NCBI RefSeq assembly: GCF_000757825.1
Contig: NZ_CP009451.1
Coordinates: 2,790,001-2,854,000, forward strand
Direction: 5' to 3'
DNA length: 64,000 nt
DNA from: Cedecea neteri
GTDB taxonomy: Bacteria > Pseudomonadota > Gammaproteobacteria > Enterobacterales > Enterobacteriaceae
In this document: piece after piece, positions 11,745 to 22,582 of the stretch
How positions within the stretch are numbered: position 1 is the stretch's first letter
How the letters are laid out: each line of letters begins with the position of its first letter
The notes under the pieces: generated by a model
The model's database searches: none
Seen by the model: only the letters and a program-made list of their open reading frames with translations
What the model was told of the DNA's origin: nothing
Program-made: the position numbers and the translations under genes

Positions 11745-11810
11745 GATCAAATGATTAAACCAAAAGTGAGAGTAAGGTAACTAAATGACAGAAATATGAC
11801 GGGGAAGATG

Positions 11811-11986
11811 ACCCTCACCCTAACCCTCTCCCTGGAAGGGAGAGGGGACAGAACGGCGGCCAGGGCAAGGCGTGGGTTTTCTCCCTCGGCTCCTGGAGAT
11901 AGAGTCGAGGGAGAGGAGTGAATCAGTAGCGATATAGGCTGGGTTTTCTCCCTCGCCCCTTTGGGGAGAGGGCTGGGGTGAGGGGG
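11811..11986. repeat. Palindromic intergenic repeat cluster (REP/BIME-like)
   Basis: Three GC-rich palindromic units occupy the gap between dsdA and the transporter. 11811-11847 is an intact unit (ACCCTCACCCTAACCCTC, then a CTCCCTGG/AAGGGAGAG hairpin). 11881-11913 has the inverted arms CTCCCTCG and CGAGGGAG. 11948-11986 is an inverted unit. The GTTTTCTCCCTCG motif is directly repeated before the second and third units. The same family occurs at 22583, 32312, 32377/33596 and 43387. Confidence 0.75.
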
Positions 11987-11990
11987 AATA

Positions 11991-13319
11991 TCAGCGAGCC
12001 TTCGCTAAATACTGTGCCATCTCAGCTTCAGGAACCATACCGCCCCCGGTGGCCCAGACCAGGTGCATCGCGTTATTAAGCTGCCGGGCGCTGAAACCCT
12101 GCATCTCGTGGTAAGAAGCCGTGGCACAAACTCGCTGCGGCCCGGCCATTCCGGCCAGGGCCGAAGGCTCCAGGCGAATATTCTCTTCTTCTGCCAGCCA
12201 GCCGAGCATGTTGTACAGCGTTTGATCGTCCACGGTATAGAAGCCGTCCAGCAGCCTTTGCATCGCTCTGCCGACAAAGCCGGAAGCCCGTCCCACGGCC
12301 AGGCCGTCGGCGGCGGTCAGGTTATCAATTCCGATATCCTGCACGGAAAGCGCATCATGCAGGCCGGTGTAAACGCCTAACAGCATGCAGGGGGAGTGAG
12401 TTGGCTCGGCAAAAATACAGTGAACGTGATCGCCGAAGGCCAGCTTCAGCCCAAATGCTACGCCACCGGGGCCGCCGCCGACGCCGCAGGGCAGGTAGAC
12501 GAACAAAGGATGCTGCTCATCAACGGTTATAGCCTGCCGTGAGAATTGGTCTTTCAGCCGTTGCCCGGCGACGGCGTAACCCAGGAACAGCGTGCGGGAG
12601 TTTTCATCATCGATAAAGAAACAGTTGGCGTCCGCCTCGGCGGCTTTTCGCCCCTGCTCAACGGCGACGCCGTAATCTTCCGCATATTCAACCACCTCAA
12701 CGCCGTGACTGCGCAGTTTGGCTTTTTTCCATTCGCGGGCGTCGGCGGACATATGCACCGTGACGCGGAAGCCGATTCGGGCGCTGATGATACCAATCGA
12801 CAGCCCCAGGTTGCCGGTAGAGCCAACGGCAATACTGTAGCGGCTGAAAAACTCACGTAATTCAGGGGACAGCAGCTGGCTGTAGTCATCTTCAAGGCTA
12901 AGCAACCCGGCCTCGATAGCCAGTTTCTCCGCGTGAGTCAGGACTTCATAAATGCCCCCGCGAGCCTTAATCGAGCCGGAAATAGGAAGGTGACTGTCTT
13001 TTTTCAGCCACAGCTTGCCGCAGACTGTCTGCCCATTTTCTTTTTCCAGCCGTTTTTGCATCGCCGGAATTGCGGCCAGCTCTGACTCGATAATACCGCC
13101 GGTTGCTGCGGTTTCCGGGAAGGCTTTCGCCAGATATGGCGCAAAGCGAGCCAGCCGGGCATGCGCTTCTTTCACGTCCTGCTCTGTCAGGCCAACATGC
13201 GGCAAGCCTTCGGCAAGGGAGGTTGCTCCTGGGTTAAACCAGGTCGTTTCGTTCAGGGCGGTAAGCTCGCTGAGCAGCGGGAATTGTTCGGTTAATGCGT
13301 TTAATTCTGTCGATTTCAT
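11991..13319 (-). CDS. dsdA: D-serine ammonia-lyase
   Basis: 442 aa, exactly the E. coli DsdA length. PLP enzyme that converts D-serine to pyruvate and ammonia in the cytoplasm, relieving D-serine toxicity. The PLP lysine is in [10 protein letters not shown] near residue 118, and the phosphate-binding loop is [13 protein letters not shown] ([12 protein letters not shown]). The glycine-rich [10 protein letters not shown] segment is also present. Preceded by GAGGCTCG-type ribosome site and 17 bp downstream of dsdX, so the two form one operon. Confidence 0.95.
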   Translation of the reverse strand: MKSTELNALTEQFPLLSELTALNETTWFNPGATSLAEGLPHVGLTEQDVKEAHARLARFAPYLAKAFPETAATGGIIESELAAIPAMQKRLEKENGQTVCGKLWLKKDSHLPISGSIKARGGIYEVLTHAEKLAIEAGLLSLEDDYSQLLSPELREFFSRYSIAVGSTGNLGLSIGIISARIGFRVTVHMSADAREWKKAKLRSHGVEVVEYAEDYGVAVEQGRKAAEADANCFFIDDENSRTLFLGYAVAGQRLKDQFSRQAITVDEQHPLFVYLPCGVGGGPGGVAFGLKLAFGDHVHCIFAEPTHSPCMLLGVYTGLHDALSVQDIGIDNLTAADGLAVGRASGFVGRAMQRLLDGFYTVDDQTLYNMLGWLAEEENIRLEPSALAGMAGPQRVCATASYHEMQGFSARQLNNAMHLVWATGGGMVPEAEMAQYLAKAR

Positions 13320-13336
13320 AACGAGCCTCCTGGCGC

Positions 13337-14674
13337 TCAGATGATAAAGGAAAGCAGGAATGTGCCAGCCAGTGCAACTAAAGAAGCGATGAATGTCGCC
13401 GTGGTGTAGTACTTAAAGGTTTCATGGAGCGTGGCGCCGCAGTATTGCTTCACCAGCCAGAACAGCGAGTCGGTCACAATGGTGCAGCCGATAGCGCCGG
13501 AGCCAATCGCGAGCGTAACAATCTCGGGGCTAACGTTGGGATAGAGCGGCAGCAGCGGGGCAACGATAGCCGTGGCACCCATCATCGCCACGGTCGCGGA
13601 GCCGACGGCGGCGTGAAGAATAAGGGCAACCAGCCAGGCAAGCAGGATCGGGTGCATATGCAGGCTGGAAAGGCTCAGCGCGAGGCTGTCTGCCATGCCG
13701 CTGGCCTTGAGGATGGCGTTAAACGCGCCGCCGGCCCCGATGATCATCAGGATATTAGCAATGGAGCCAAAGCCGGTCTCGGTGTGGTTCAGCAGCGTAG
13801 CAATACCCATGTTCTGGCGCAGGCCCAGCAGATAATAGGCCACGAAAACGGCGATAAACATCGCGGTAATTGGGTTGCCGATGAACTCCAGCGCGGTATA
13901 CGTCGTGCTGCCCGGCGTCATGTTCAGTTCCGCGAGCGTCTTCGCCAGCATCAGGAAAATAGGCAGCAGCACGGTAAACAGCGTGGCGCTCAAAGACGGC
14001 AGAGAAGCCGCGTCTCGCGTTTGCAGATCCGAAAATTCGGCGGGAACGGATTTAAAAGGCAGGCGATTGCCCAGGCACTTCAGGAAAAGTGGGCCACCCA
14101 CCAGAGACGCCAGCAGGCCAACCGCCAGGCCATACACAATCACGGTGCCTACGTCGGCGCCGAGCTTATTGGTCACGAACAGCGCCGCCGGGTGGGGTGG
14201 CACCACGCAGTGAACCGCCATCAGCGCGGTACACAGCGGGATTGCCAGCTTCAGCAGTGAAGTGTGGGTCTTTTTGGCGATGGAAAACGCCAATGGGATC
14301 AGCAGCACCACGCCAACCTCAACGAACAGCGTAATGCCACAAATCAGCCCGACCAGCACCATAATCACGTCGGCGGAGAGCCAGCGGCAGCGCTGCAGCG
14401 CCAGGCCAATACGCTCGGCGGCACCGGAAACTTCCATCATTTTTCCCAAAATGGTGCCCAGTCCGATGACCGCGGCTAAAAAGCCCAGCGTGCCGCCGAT
14501 GCCGCTTTCCACCGCGTTAACCATCTCCAGCGGGCCCATGCCCATCATCACGCCGACGAAAAAGCTCGCCAGCAGCAGCGCGAGGAAAGGATGAAGCTTC
14601 AGTTTTACGATGGTCAGCACGATTAAAATTATGCTGGCAAGCAGCGTACCCACCACCCAGATTTGCGATCCCAT
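13337..14674 (-). CDS. dsdX: D-serine transporter
   Basis: 445 aa, the E. coli DsdX length. Gluconate-permease (GntP) superfamily inner-membrane carrier with about 12 hydrophobic helices; typical features are the [15 protein letters not shown] start and the [10 protein letters not shown] segment. Brings D-serine in for DsdA. Starts with a clear AGGAGGATAACT ribosome site. Transcribed divergently from dsdC across a 223-bp gap that should hold the DsdC binding sites. Confidence 0.95.
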   Translation of the reverse strand: MGSQIWVVGTLLASIILIVLTIVKLKLHPFLALLLASFFVGVMMGMGPLEMVNAVESGIGGTLGFLAAVIGLGTILGKMMEVSGAAERIGLALQRCRWLSADVIMVLVGLICGITLFVEVGVVLLIPLAFSIAKKTHTSLLKLAIPLCTALMAVHCVVPPHPAALFVTNKLGADVGTVIVYGLAVGLLASLVGGPLFLKCLGNRLPFKSVPAEFSDLQTRDAASLPSLSATLFTVLLPIFLMLAKTLAELNMTPGSTTYTALEFIGNPITAMFIAVFVAYYLLGLRQNMGIATLLNHTETGFGSIANILMIIGAGGAFNAILKASGMADSLALSLSSLHMHPILLAWLVALILHAAVGSATVAMMGATAIVAPLLPLYPNVSPEIVTLAIGSGAIGCTIVTDSLFWLVKQYCGATLHETFKYYTTATFIASLVALAGTFLLSFII

Positions 14675-14897
14675 TAGTTATCCTCCTGTGCATCATTGCG
14701 GGCTATTGGATAAAAATGCGCCTGGGCTGACAAACGATAAAACTGACCTTTCACATGAGCCAGATTGAACCAGGAGAGTGATTTGCGTCGAAATAAGGCG
14801 ATGAATTGTGTTTCGGGTTCGGTTTTATTCAACTAAATGCTGCTGGTTAGCCGTGGATTTTTTAAACTGGGCAGCTGGAATTGAGAAGGAGGTCACG

Positions 14898-15833
14898 ATG
14901 GAAACGTCACGCGAAGGGCGCAATCGGTTATTAAACGGCTGGCAGCTGTCGAAGCTGTACACCTTTGAGGTGGCGGCGCGCCATCAATCTTTTGCGCTGG
15001 CGGCGGATGAACTGTCGCTGAGCCCCAGCGCCGTTAGCCACCGGATAAACCAGCTGGAAGAGGAGCTGGGGATCCAGCTTTTTGTTCGCTCGCACCGTAA
15101 AGTGGAGCTGACGCATGAAGGCAAGCGGGTGTTCTGGGCGCTGAAATCGTCTCTGGATACGCTGAATCAGGAGATTCTGGATATCAAAAATCAGGAACTC
15201 TCCGGCACGCTGACCGTGTACTCAAGGCCGTCGATTGCCCAGTGCTGGCTGGTGCCCGCGCTGGGAGATTTTACCCAGCGCTACCCTTCTATTTCGTTAA
15301 CCATTCTGACCGGGAACGACAACCTGAATTTACAGCGTGCAGGCATCGATCTGGCGCTCTATTTTGACGATGCGCCGTCCTCGCAGCTGAGCCACCATTT
15401 CCTGATGGACGAGGCGATTCTGCCGGTTTGCAGCCCGGAATATGCCCGCCGCTTTGAGCTTCATTCGCGGCCTTCTCAGCTGCGCCACTGCACTTTGCTG
15501 CACGACCGGCAGGCGTGGAGCAATGATTCCGGCACCGACGAGTGGTACAGCTGGGCGCAGCAGTTTGGCATTGAGCTGCCCGCTTCGACCGGTATTGGTT
15601 TCGATCGCTCTGACCTGGCGGTGATTGCCGCGATGAACCACGTTGGCGTGGCGATGGGGCGAAAAAGGCTGGTGCAGAAGCGGCTGGAGCGGGGCGAACT
15701 CATCGCCCCTTTTGGGGATAAAACGTTGAAATGCCATCAGCATTACTACATTTCGACCCTTGCTGGCCGACAATGGCCGAAGATTGACGCTTTTATCAGC
15801 TGGCTTAAAGCCCTGGCCGAAGAGGCAAAATAA
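14898..15833 (+). CDS. dsdC: LysR-type activator of the D-serine operon
   Basis: 311 aa from ATG 14898, placed by an AAGGAGG 8 bp upstream and by identity of length with E. coli DsdC; an in-frame ATG at 14808 is a worse choice. N-terminal winged helix (residues 15-70; FEVAARHQSFALAADELSLS, then AVSHRINQLEEELG) and C-terminal effector-binding domain. Known to activate dsdXA in response to D-serine and to repress itself. Divergent from dsdX. Its stop is 1 bp from the convergent emrD stop. Confidence 0.93.
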   Translation: METSREGRNRLLNGWQLSKLYTFEVAARHQSFALAADELSLSPSAVSHRINQLEEELGIQLFVRSHRKVELTHEGKRVFWALKSSLDTLNQEILDIKNQELSGTLTVYSRPSIAQCWLVPALGDFTQRYPSISLTILTGNDNLNLQRAGIDLALYFDDAPSSQLSHHFLMDEAILPVCSPEYARRFELHSRPSQLRHCTLLHDRQAWSNDSGTDEWYSWAQQFGIELPASTGIGFDRSDLAVIAAMNHVGVAMGRKRLVQKRLERGELIAPFGDKTLKCHQHYYISTLAGRQWPKIDAFISWLKALAEEAK

Positions 15834-15834
15834 C

Positions 15835-17019
15835 TTACACCGTCTCGCTGTGATGCTGGAATCGCTGCGCCAGCGGCAGCCAGCAGCACAGGATCAGCAC
15901 GCCCATCGCCGTCATCAGCATTCCGATGCTGTATTGCCCGGTTTGCGGCATCAGCGCGGAGAACCAGGCCATCACGCCGGAGCCGATATTTTGCAGGCCA
16001 CCAACCAGCGCGCCTGCGGTACCGGCGAGGAACGGGAACGGCTCCATCGCGCCGCTGGTCGCCAGCGGGAACAGCATGCCTGCGCCGAAGAAGAACAGCG
16101 CTGCAGGCACCAGCAACGTCCAGATATTCATGATGCCGAACCAGCCAGGGATCCACATCAAAATACCGGCGAGCAGGCAACTCAATACCGCCTGCCACAT
16201 CAGGCTGGGGAAGCGCACGTTCTGGCGGCCCGCATACCAGGAGCCAAAAAATGCCGCCGGTATAGGCAGAATAAACAGGATGCTGACCACCACGCCGCTC
16301 AGGCCAAGCACGCCACCCATCAGCACGCCGGAGCAGGCTTCAAACACCGCCACGCCCGCCAGCCCGCCGACTAACATCAGCAAATAGCAGTTAAAGGAGA
16401 TATTGCCGAGCAGCATTTTGTAGCTGCGCATCAGGCGCGGCGGCGCGGCGTCCGCCGGGCGGGTTTCCGGCAGCCAGCGCCACATAGAAAACGCCACAAT
16501 GGCGCACAGCAGCAGCAGGAAACCGTAGCAGGCGCGCCAGCCCCAGACGCTGTCCAGCATCCCGCCGATAACCGGTGCCAGCAGCGGGCTCACCAGAATA
16601 CCCATGTTCAGCAGGCTATTGGCCTGACGTAAATCGCCGCCTTCGTAAAGGTCGCGCGGCATGGTTCTCGCCATCACCCCGGCCACGCCGGTGCCCATCC
16701 CCTGCAGGGCGCTCGCCAGCACCAGAATATGCAAATTAGTGGTAAACATCGCGCCGAGCGTGGCCAGCATGAAAATCACCATGCCGGCGAGGATCACCGG
16801 GCGGCGGCCAATGCGGTCGGAAAGCGGGCCATAAAACAGCTGCGACACGCCGTAGGTAAACAAATAGGCCGCCATCACGCGCTGAATTGCGCCGCTGCGT
16901 ACGCCCATTTCATGAGCCATATCGGGAATCGAAGGAATATAAATCGTCTGTGTCATCTGCCCGACAGCAACCAGCAGAATCAACATCATCAGCAGGTGGA
17001 TATTGGCTAACTTTCTCAT
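15835..17019 (-). CDS. emrD: Multidrug efflux MFS transporter EmrD
   Basis: 394 aa from ATG 17019, equal to E. coli EmrD. Twelve-helix drug:H+ antiporter of the Bcr/CflA group. Motif A reads GPLSDRIGRRPV after helix 2, and motif C-like glycines occur in helix 5 (NMGILVSPLLAPVIGGML). Known for exporting uncoupler-type and detergent compounds. No terminator is visible between it and dsdC; the two stops abut. Confidence 0.92.
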   Translation of the reverse strand: MRKLANIHLLMMLILLVAVGQMTQTIYIPSIPDMAHEMGVRSGAIQRVMAAYLFTYGVSQLFYGPLSDRIGRRPVILAGMVIFMLATLGAMFTTNLHILVLASALQGMGTGVAGVMARTMPRDLYEGGDLRQANSLLNMGILVSPLLAPVIGGMLDSVWGWRACYGFLLLLCAIVAFSMWRWLPETRPADAAPPRLMRSYKMLLGNISFNCYLLMLVGGLAGVAVFEACSGVLMGGVLGLSGVVVSILFILPIPAAFFGSWYAGRQNVRFPSLMWQAVLSCLLAGILMWIPGWFGIMNIWTLLVPAALFFFGAGMLFPLATSGAMEPFPFLAGTAGALVGGLQNIGSGVMAWFSALMPQTGQYSIGMLMTAMGVLILCCWLPLAQRFQHHSETV

Positions 17020-17260
17020 GGCGTTCGATCGTTTATCTGAAAAGAGAGAGATGCTTCGCAGCGTATTTTGCTGTGTATGTTTTGAAAACGAGAAGAATCT
17101 ATCACAACCTTGGCAATAAGCCAGATGATGAGGCTGTTTTAACAACAGATTTACGTGTTGCCTTGTAAAGCGAAAGCGGCAATTTTTATTGCCACCGAAC
17201 GCCCTTTTTTGCCCCGCAACGGTGCAATCTTCGTTAACCCTCAGGGAATTACATTTGTTT

Positions 17261-17300
17261 ACAGGTTAAATACAAATGCGTATATTTCTCATCCGCATTT
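17261..17300. promoter_or_regulatory. Possible iron-regulated promoter of the siderophore receptor
   Basis: The 366-bp gap between emrD and the receptor gene is AT-rich. At 17274-17300 it holds the inverted repeat AAATGCG-N13-CGCATTT. The centre reads GGATGAGAAATAT on the minus strand, which partly fits a Fur box. A Fur role is expected for such receptors but the match is weak. Confidence 0.35.
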
Positions 17301-17386
17301 AATCGTGCGCGTCTTTATAAAAATCAAAAAAGTGCCGGCACCGGAAAACGCCGCCGCACCATAAAAATTCAAAATGAGGGTTTAAC

Positions 17387-19552
17387 ATGGCATTTGTTAA
17401 CTTCTCCAGGGAACGGTTCACGTTACGGGCAGGCGGCCCATCACTGCTGGCGGCGGCCGTTGCGCTGGCGCTGCTTCCCCCTGCGCAGGCGGAAGACACC
17501 ATCACGGTGAACACTCAGGCGGATAATCCGCTGGCAGGGCAGGCGCAGGATTACAGCGTCAAAACCACCACCACCGGCACCAAACTGCTGCTGGTCCCGC
17601 GCGATATTCCTCAGTCCGTCAGCGTCATCAGCCAGCAGCGCATGCAGGATCAAAACCTGCAAACCATCGGCGACGTGCTGGATAACACCACCGGCATCAG
17701 CACTAAGCTGGTGGACAGCAGCCGCGCGACTTACTTCGCGCGTGGCTTCTTCATCAGCAACTATGCCTACGACGACATGCCCACTCAGGTTAGCGACGTC
17801 TGGGACTTCGGCGACACCGGCTCGGATGCCGCCGTATACGAAAATATCGAAGTGGTACGCGGCGCGGCCGGGCTGATGAGCGGCAGCGGCAATCCATCGG
17901 CGTACATCAATATGGTGCGCAAGCACGCCGACAGCCGTGAGTTTAAAGGCAACGTTTCCGCCAGTTACGGGAGCTGGGGCAAGCAGCGCTATGTGGCGGA
18001 TCTCTCCGCGCCGCTGAGCGAGTCCGGCAACGTGCGGGGCCGCGTGATCACCGGCTACCAGGACAATGACACCTGGCTGGACAAAAGCCATTTCCGCAAG
18101 AAATTCATCTATGGCGTGGTGGATGCCGATTTGACCGACTCCACCACGCTTTCCGTCGGCTACGACTACCAGGAAAGTAACGACGACAGCCCGACCTGGG
18201 GCGGCCTGCCAACCTGGTATGCCGACGGCAGCCGCACGCACTTCAGCCGCAGCGCCACCACCGCGCCGGACTGGGCTTACTCCAACAAAGACGCCACCAA
18301 AGTGTTCGCCAATCTGGTCCAGCGCTTTGATAACGGCTGGGAGGCGCGCATCAACACGCTGCACGCCGAAACCAACTTCGACTCTAAGCTGATGTACGTG
18401 ACCGGCTTCCCGGATAAAGTGACCGGCGCTGGCACCAGCGCTTACGGCGGCTGGAACCGGGGCGAACGTAAGCAGGATTCGGTGGATGCGTTTGTGCGCG
18501 GGGGCTTCGACCTGCTTGGCCGCCAGCATGAGCTGATGTTTGGCGGTAGCTACAGCCGCCAGCGCAATCACTATGATAACGCCATGCCGAACACCGGATT
18601 GCCTTACGGCGGCATCGCGATGGACAGCTTCTACAGCAACGTAGCGGACCCGAGCTGGTCTGCCTTCTCGCTGTACAGCAAAGACGTGGTGCGCCAGCAG
18701 GCTGCCTACACCGCAGCGCGTTTCTCGCTGGCCGACCCGCTGCACCTGATCGTGGGCGCCCGCTACACCGAATGGGATGCGGACTACAATCCGTCCACCG
18801 CCCCGCAAACCAGCCTGAGCAGCAAAAAACATGACGTGACGCCGTACGCGGGCCTGGTTTACGACATCAACGACACCTGGTCGGCCTACACCAGCTACAC
18901 TTCCATCTTCCAGCCAACCGACAAGCGCGACGTTAACGGCGATTATCTCGACCCTACCACCGGGAAGAGCTACGAAGCGGGCGTGAAGGCGGACTGGTTT
19001 AACACGCGCCTGACCACCTCGCTGGCGGTGTTCCGCATCGAGCAGGATAAAGTTGCTCAGTCGCTCGGCACGCCGGTTAACGGCAACCCTGGCGAAACGG
19101 CGTATAAATCCGTGGACGGCACCGTGAGCCGTGGCGTGGAGTTCGAGCTGAACGGCGCGCTGACCGATAACTGGCAGCTCACCTTTGGCGCTTCCCGCTA
19201 TGTGGCGGACGACAGTAACGGTGAGGCGGTGAACCCTGACCAGCCGCGCACCACCTTGAAGCTGTTTACCCGTTATCAGCTGCCGATGCTGCCGGAAGTG
19301 ACCGTGGGCGGCGGCGTGAACTGGCAGGGTAAAACCTGGCAGGATGCCTACGGCCCGAACGGAAATACGCGTATTAAACAGGGCAGCTACGCGCTGGTGG
19401 ATCTCTTCACCCGCTACCAGGTGACGAAAAACTTCGCCGTACAGGGCAACATCAACAACCTGTTCGACAAAGAATATGAATCCTGGCTGTCCGATTATGT
19501 GGTTTACGGCGCGCCGCGCAGCTTCTCGCTGACGGCAATCTACAGCTTCTAA
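17387..19552 (+). CDS. TonB-dependent siderophore receptor, FhuE-like
   Basis: 721 aa outer-membrane receptor. Signal peptide of about 35 residues ending PAQAED. A TonB box-like DTITV follows at once. The plug domain spans roughly residues 60-180 (RDIPQSVSVISQQRM, then VVRGAAGLMSGSGNPSAYINMVRK). The C-terminal 22-strand barrel ends in the aromatic F of YSF. Strong resemblance throughout to E. coli FhuE, the receptor for coprogen and rhodotorulic acid; several barrel segments are near-identical (DPLHLIVGARYT, GVEFELNGALTDNWQLTFGA). The ligand is inferred to be a hydroxamate siderophore. Alone in its transcription unit. Confidence 0.85.
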   Translation: MAFVNFSRERFTLRAGGPSLLAAAVALALLPPAQAEDTITVNTQADNPLAGQAQDYSVKTTTTGTKLLLVPRDIPQSVSVISQQRMQDQNLQTIGDVLDNTTGISTKLVDSSRATYFARGFFISNYAYDDMPTQVSDVWDFGDTGSDAAVYENIEVVRGAAGLMSGSGNPSAYINMVRKHADSREFKGNVSASYGSWGKQRYVADLSAPLSESGNVRGRVITGYQDNDTWLDKSHFRKKFIYGVVDADLTDSTTLSVGYDYQESNDDSPTWGGLPTWYADGSRTHFSRSATTAPDWAYSNKDATKVFANLVQRFDNGWEARINTLHAETNFDSKLMYVTGFPDKVTGAGTSAYGGWNRGERKQDSVDAFVRGGFDLLGRQHELMFGGSYSRQRNHYDNAMPNTGLPYGGIAMDSFYSNVADPSWSAFSLYSKDVVRQQAAYTAARFSLADPLHLIVGARYTEWDADYNPSTAPQTSLSSKKHDVTPYAGLVYDINDTWSAYTSYTSIFQPTDKRDVNGDYLDPTTGKSYEAGVKADWFNTRLTTSLAVFRIEQDKVAQSLGTPVNGNPGETAYKSVDGTVSRGVEFELNGALTDNWQLTFGASRYVADDSNGEAVNPDQPRTTLKLFTRYQLPMLPEVTVGGGVNWQGKTWQDAYGPNGNTRIKQGSYALVDLFTRYQVTKNFAVQGNINNLFDKEYESWLSDYVVYGAPRSFSLTAIYSF

Positions 19553-19560
19553 GCGTTACG

Positions 19561-19590
19561 GGGAGGTCAGTGACCTCCCTGACTTCTTTC
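19561..19590. terminator. Inverted repeat between the receptor gene and the convergent LysR gene
   Basis: GGGAGGTCAGTGACCTCCC (19561-19579) is a 9-bp-arm perfect inverted repeat followed by a pyrimidine-rich tail. It overlaps the LysR stop codon and probably ends both transcripts. Confidence 0.5.
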
Positions 19591-20469
19591 CCGCGCCAGG
19601 GCCAGGAAGGCGGCAAGCCCAGCGGAAGGATGCCGCCTGCCGGAATAGTAAAGGCAAAGCCCCGGAAAGGGCGGCGTCCACGCTTCCAGCAGGCGAACCA
19701 GCTTGCCGGCGCGGATTTCGTCGGCGACGTTTTGCTCCATGAAAAAGCCAATCCCCATTCCTTCCAGCACCGCCTCCCGCGCCAGCGAGGCTTCGTCCAG
19801 CGTCAGCGGGCCGCGCACATCAATTGCCGCGACTTCGCCCTGTTTTTCCAGATGCCAGCGGTAGAGGGAACCGTCCGGCAGCCTGACGCGAATACAGGCG
19901 TGAGCCAGCAGATCGCCCGGCGTTAGCGGCGTGCCGTGCTCCGCCAGATAAGCCGGGGATGCAACGACGGCGAAGCGCTGCGGCTGCCCAAGCGAAAGTG
20001 CAATCATATCGGCAGGCACCAGCCCGGCCACGCGCACGCCAAGGTCGAAACCTTCCGCAACGATATCAACTAGTTTTCCTTCGGTGACGATATCCACCTG
20101 CATATCCGGATAGCGGCGTAAAAATTCAAAAACCAGCGACGAAAGCACCTGGCGAGCGGCAAAAGGCGGCGCGTTGATGCGCAGCACGCCGGACGGCGTA
20201 TCTCGGTGCGCCCGCACGCTCTCCAGGGCGTCGTTCAGCCCCTGAAGGGACGGGCTGACTCTCTCGATAAACAGCCTCCCGGCCTCCGTCAGCGACACGC
20301 TGCGGGTGGTGCGGTTGAACAAACGTACACCAAGCTCGGCCTCAAATTTTGCCAGCGTATGGCTGAGCGCCGTGGTTGAAACGCCCAGATCGATAGCCGC
20401 CGCACGGAAAGATCCCCGGCGGGCGATCGCCTGCACGGCTTCGATATCGCCGAGGGCTATGCGCGACAT
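19567..20469 (-). CDS. LysR-family transcriptional regulator
   Basis: 300 aa. Winged-helix N-terminus (residues 8-65: [20 protein letters not shown], then [15 protein letters not shown]) and LysR substrate-binding domain from about residue 90. It belongs to the large group with the [13 protein letters not shown] wing. Divergent from the SDR gene with 109 bp between them, so that gene is the probable target. Effector unknown. Confidence 0.82.
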   Translation of the reverse strand: MSRIALGDIEAVQAIARRGSFRAAAIDLGVSTTALSHTLAKFEAELGVRLFNRTTRSVSLTEAGRLFIERVSPSLQGLNDALESVRAHRDTPSGVLRINAPPFAARQVLSSLVFEFLRRYPDMQVDIVTEGKLVDIVAEGFDLGVRVAGLVPADMIALSLGQPQRFAVVASPAYLAEHGTPLTPGDLLAHACIRVRLPDGSLYRWHLEKQGEVAAIDVRGPLTLDEASLAREAVLEGMGIGFFMEQNVADEIRAGKLVRLLEAWTPPFPGLCLYYSGRRHPSAGLAAFLALARERSQGGH

Positions 20470-20578
20470 TGTCCCGATTCCTTCATCATTTCATCCCGGT
20501 TTGTCCCAATTGTTTAAATTATACCGCGTTCTTAGAGTAGTGATACGGCAGGTAAATCGACTTTCTGGAGAACGTAAA

Positions 20579-21358
20579 ATGACTGACTTTTTGACGCTGA
20601 AGGGCAAGAGAGCGCTGGTGACGTCCGGCACGAAGGGCGCTGGCGCGGCGACCGTAGCGCTGTTCCGCGAGCTTGGCGCGCAGGTGATGACCGTGGCCCG
20701 CCATGCGCCTGAAAACGTTGGTGATGAAGAGTTTGTGGCGGCGGATCTGGCCACGCGTGAGGGCTGCGAGCAGCTGGTAAAAGCCGTGCAGGCGCGGCTC
20801 GGCGGCGTGGATATCATCGTGCATATGCTCGGCGGCTCATCCTCCCCGGCCGGAGGCTACGCGGCGCTGGACGAAGAACAGTGGCAGCGCGAGCTGGCGC
20901 TTAACCTTTTCCCGGCGGTGCGGCTGGACAGGGCGCTGCTGCCGGGCATGACGGCGCAGGGGTCAGGCGTGATTATCCACGTCTCTTCCATTCAGCGGAT
21001 TTTACCGCTGCCGGAGGCCACCACGGCCTATGCGGCGGCTAAAGCGGCGCTTTCCGCCTACAGCAAAAGTCTGTCGAAAGAGGTGTCCCCGCAGGGCGTG
21101 CGGGTGCTGCGTGTGGCGCCGGGCTGGATTGAAACTGAGGCTTCTGTTCGCCTGGCGGAGCGGCTGGCGCTGCAGGCGGGCACGGATTATGAAGGTGGCA
21201 AGCAGATCATTATGGATTCTCTGGGTGGAATTCCGCTTGGCCGCCCGGCCCGGCCTGAAGAAGTGGCTAATCTGATAGCCTTCCTGGCCTCAGAGCGTGC
21301 CGCCGCGATCACCGGCACGGAGTACATCATTGACGGCGGGACGGTGCCAACCGTTTAG
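20579..21358 (+). CDS. Short-chain dehydrogenase/reductase
   Basis: 259 aa from ATG 20579, which follows a GGAG site; longer in-frame starts run through the LysR gene. Rossmann-fold SDR: cofactor loop TSGTKGAG near residue 15 (a variant of T-G-x3-G-x-G), catalytic Ser in HVSSIQ and YAAAK with the catalytic Tyr and Lys. C-terminal [12 protein letters not shown] is the usual SDR end. Oxidoreductase of unknown substrate. Its stop overlaps the convergent lipoprotein gene by a few bases. Confidence 0.85.
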   Translation: MTDFLTLKGKRALVTSGTKGAGAATVALFRELGAQVMTVARHAPENVGDEEFVAADLATREGCEQLVKAVQARLGGVDIIVHMLGGSSSPAGGYAALDEEQWQRELALNLFPAVRLDRALLPGMTAQGSGVIIHVSSIQRILPLPEATTAYAAAKAALSAYSKSLSKEVSPQGVRVLRVAPGWIETEASVRLAERLALQAGTDYEGGKQIIMDSLGGIPLGRPARPEEVANLIAFLASERAAAITGTEYIIDGGTVPTV

Positions 21359-21633
21359 AAATGTACCGGCTGGCCAAAGCCGTCGCCGCTGTCGGTGCTG
21401 TTATCCCGGCGCCCTCTGGCTTCCAGCTGGTCGGCGCGGATCCTGTCTCGGATGTCCTGGCGCTGTTCCGGGGTGAGGTAGCGGCTGTTGTAGTAAGGGT
21501 CGGGCCACGGCGAGCGCATAAAGCTGTCGTCCAGCCGCTGCCTGTCCTGGCGATCCATCCCTGAATTGTCCGATGATGAGCAGGCCGCAAGCAGCAGCGG
21601 AGCCAGCAGTACAAGCGCATATTTATAGGCCAT
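21355..21633 (-). CDS. Small lipoprotein, uncharacterised
   Basis: 92 aa from ATG 21633 with AGGAAG upstream. Signal peptide ends in a lipobox LLAAC, so Cys 19 or so should be lipidated; Ser at +2 predicts the outer membrane. The mature part is short, polar and disordered-looking, with an [15 protein letters not shown] helix. No function recognised. Tail-to-tail with the SDR gene. Confidence 0.65.
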   Translation of the reverse strand: MAYKYALVLLAPLLLAACSSSDNSGMDRQDRQRLDDSFMRSPWPDPYYNSRYLTPEQRQDIRDRIRADQLEARGRRDNSTDSGDGFGQPVHF

Positions 21634-21898
21634 TTTTCTTCCTGAAGTGGCAAGTAATAAAAGTGAGGCAGTATCGCGCATCAACATATTGATGCGCTTT
21701 ATCTGTCGCCAATATTGCGCAGCTTATCACGAAATAGTGAGCCGCTCAGAATGCCGATAACGTCTTATCCGCTTCGCAAAAGAGCACGTTTCGGGTAGGT
21801 AAGGAAACGTTTGAACACACTCTTTAACCCCCGGGATTGATTTGGCGGTTACGCTTGATCCAGAGCATTTCTTAACCTGACCTGATTCTGGAGAAAGC

Positions 21899-22510
21899 AT
21901 GATCAAGCCTCGTTTGTTTATCCCGGCCTTAAGCCTTCTGCTGCTGAGCGTTGGCGCAGTGGCGGCGGACAATGTCATTACCCCGGTGCGCGGCACCATT
22001 GACTCGGTCAATGATTCCTCACTGCAAATCACCACCCGGCAGGGCGAAAAGCTCTCCGTTGGCCTGACGGATAAGACCCGAATCAACGGCGTGAGCGAAG
22101 CGAAGATGAGCGACATCAAGCCCGACAGCTTTATCGGCACCGCCGCCGTACCGCAGGCGGACGGCACGCTGAAGGCGCTGGAGGTGCACGTTTTTGCGCC
22201 GAGCCTGCGCGGCTCCGGGGAAGGGTTTAATCCATTTGAGTCCGCCAACGGCCAGGTTAACACCATGACCAACGGCACCGTCGGCACCCTCGTAAATAGC
22301 CACGGGCGCACCATGACGGTGAAATTCCACCGCCAGCAGAAAACCGTACAGGTGCCGGACGACGTGCCGGTGGTGCTGATCAGCCCTGCCGACAAATCCG
22401 TGCTGAAGCCGGGCGCGAAAGTGGTGCTGTTCGCCACCAAAGACGATAAAGGCCAGGCCGTCGCGCGCGGGATTTCCGCCGGGGTTAACGGGCTGACGCC
22501 ACCGATGTAA
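21899..22510 (+). CDS. Exported protein of unknown function, OB-like repeats
   Basis: 203 aa with a 22-residue signal peptide ending VAAD. The mature protein has two similar beta-rich segments, each starting around G-T-[IV]-x-[ST]-[VL] (GTIDSVNDSSLQITT and GTVGTLVNSHGRTMTVK). This resembles the small periplasmic proteins of the DUF5666 type. A TGGAGAAAGC ribosome site sits before the ATG. No operon partners. Function not known. Confidence 0.6.
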   Translation: MIKPRLFIPALSLLLLSVGAVAADNVITPVRGTIDSVNDSSLQITTRQGEKLSVGLTDKTRINGVSEAKMSDIKPDSFIGTAAVPQADGTLKALEVHVFAPSLRGSGEGFNPFESANGQVNTMTNGTVGTLVNSHGRTMTVKFHRQQKTVQVPDDVPVVLISPADKSVLKPGAKVVLFATKDDKGQAVARGISAGVNGLTPPM

Positions 22511-22582
22511 TTTGTGGCGATTCTCAGAACAACGGCGATGCTTGTTTGCAGCTATACAGGCTGAATCGCTGAACCGTATTTT

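Noticed and set aside
11991..15833. dsd genes as a novel amino-acid system
   Set aside because: Lengths and motifs match the known D-serine genes dsdC, dsdX and dsdA; ordinary.
17441..18832. 463-codon minus-strand frame opposite the siderophore receptor gene
   Set aside because: Shadow of a GC-rich coding region; the receptor frame is unmistakable.
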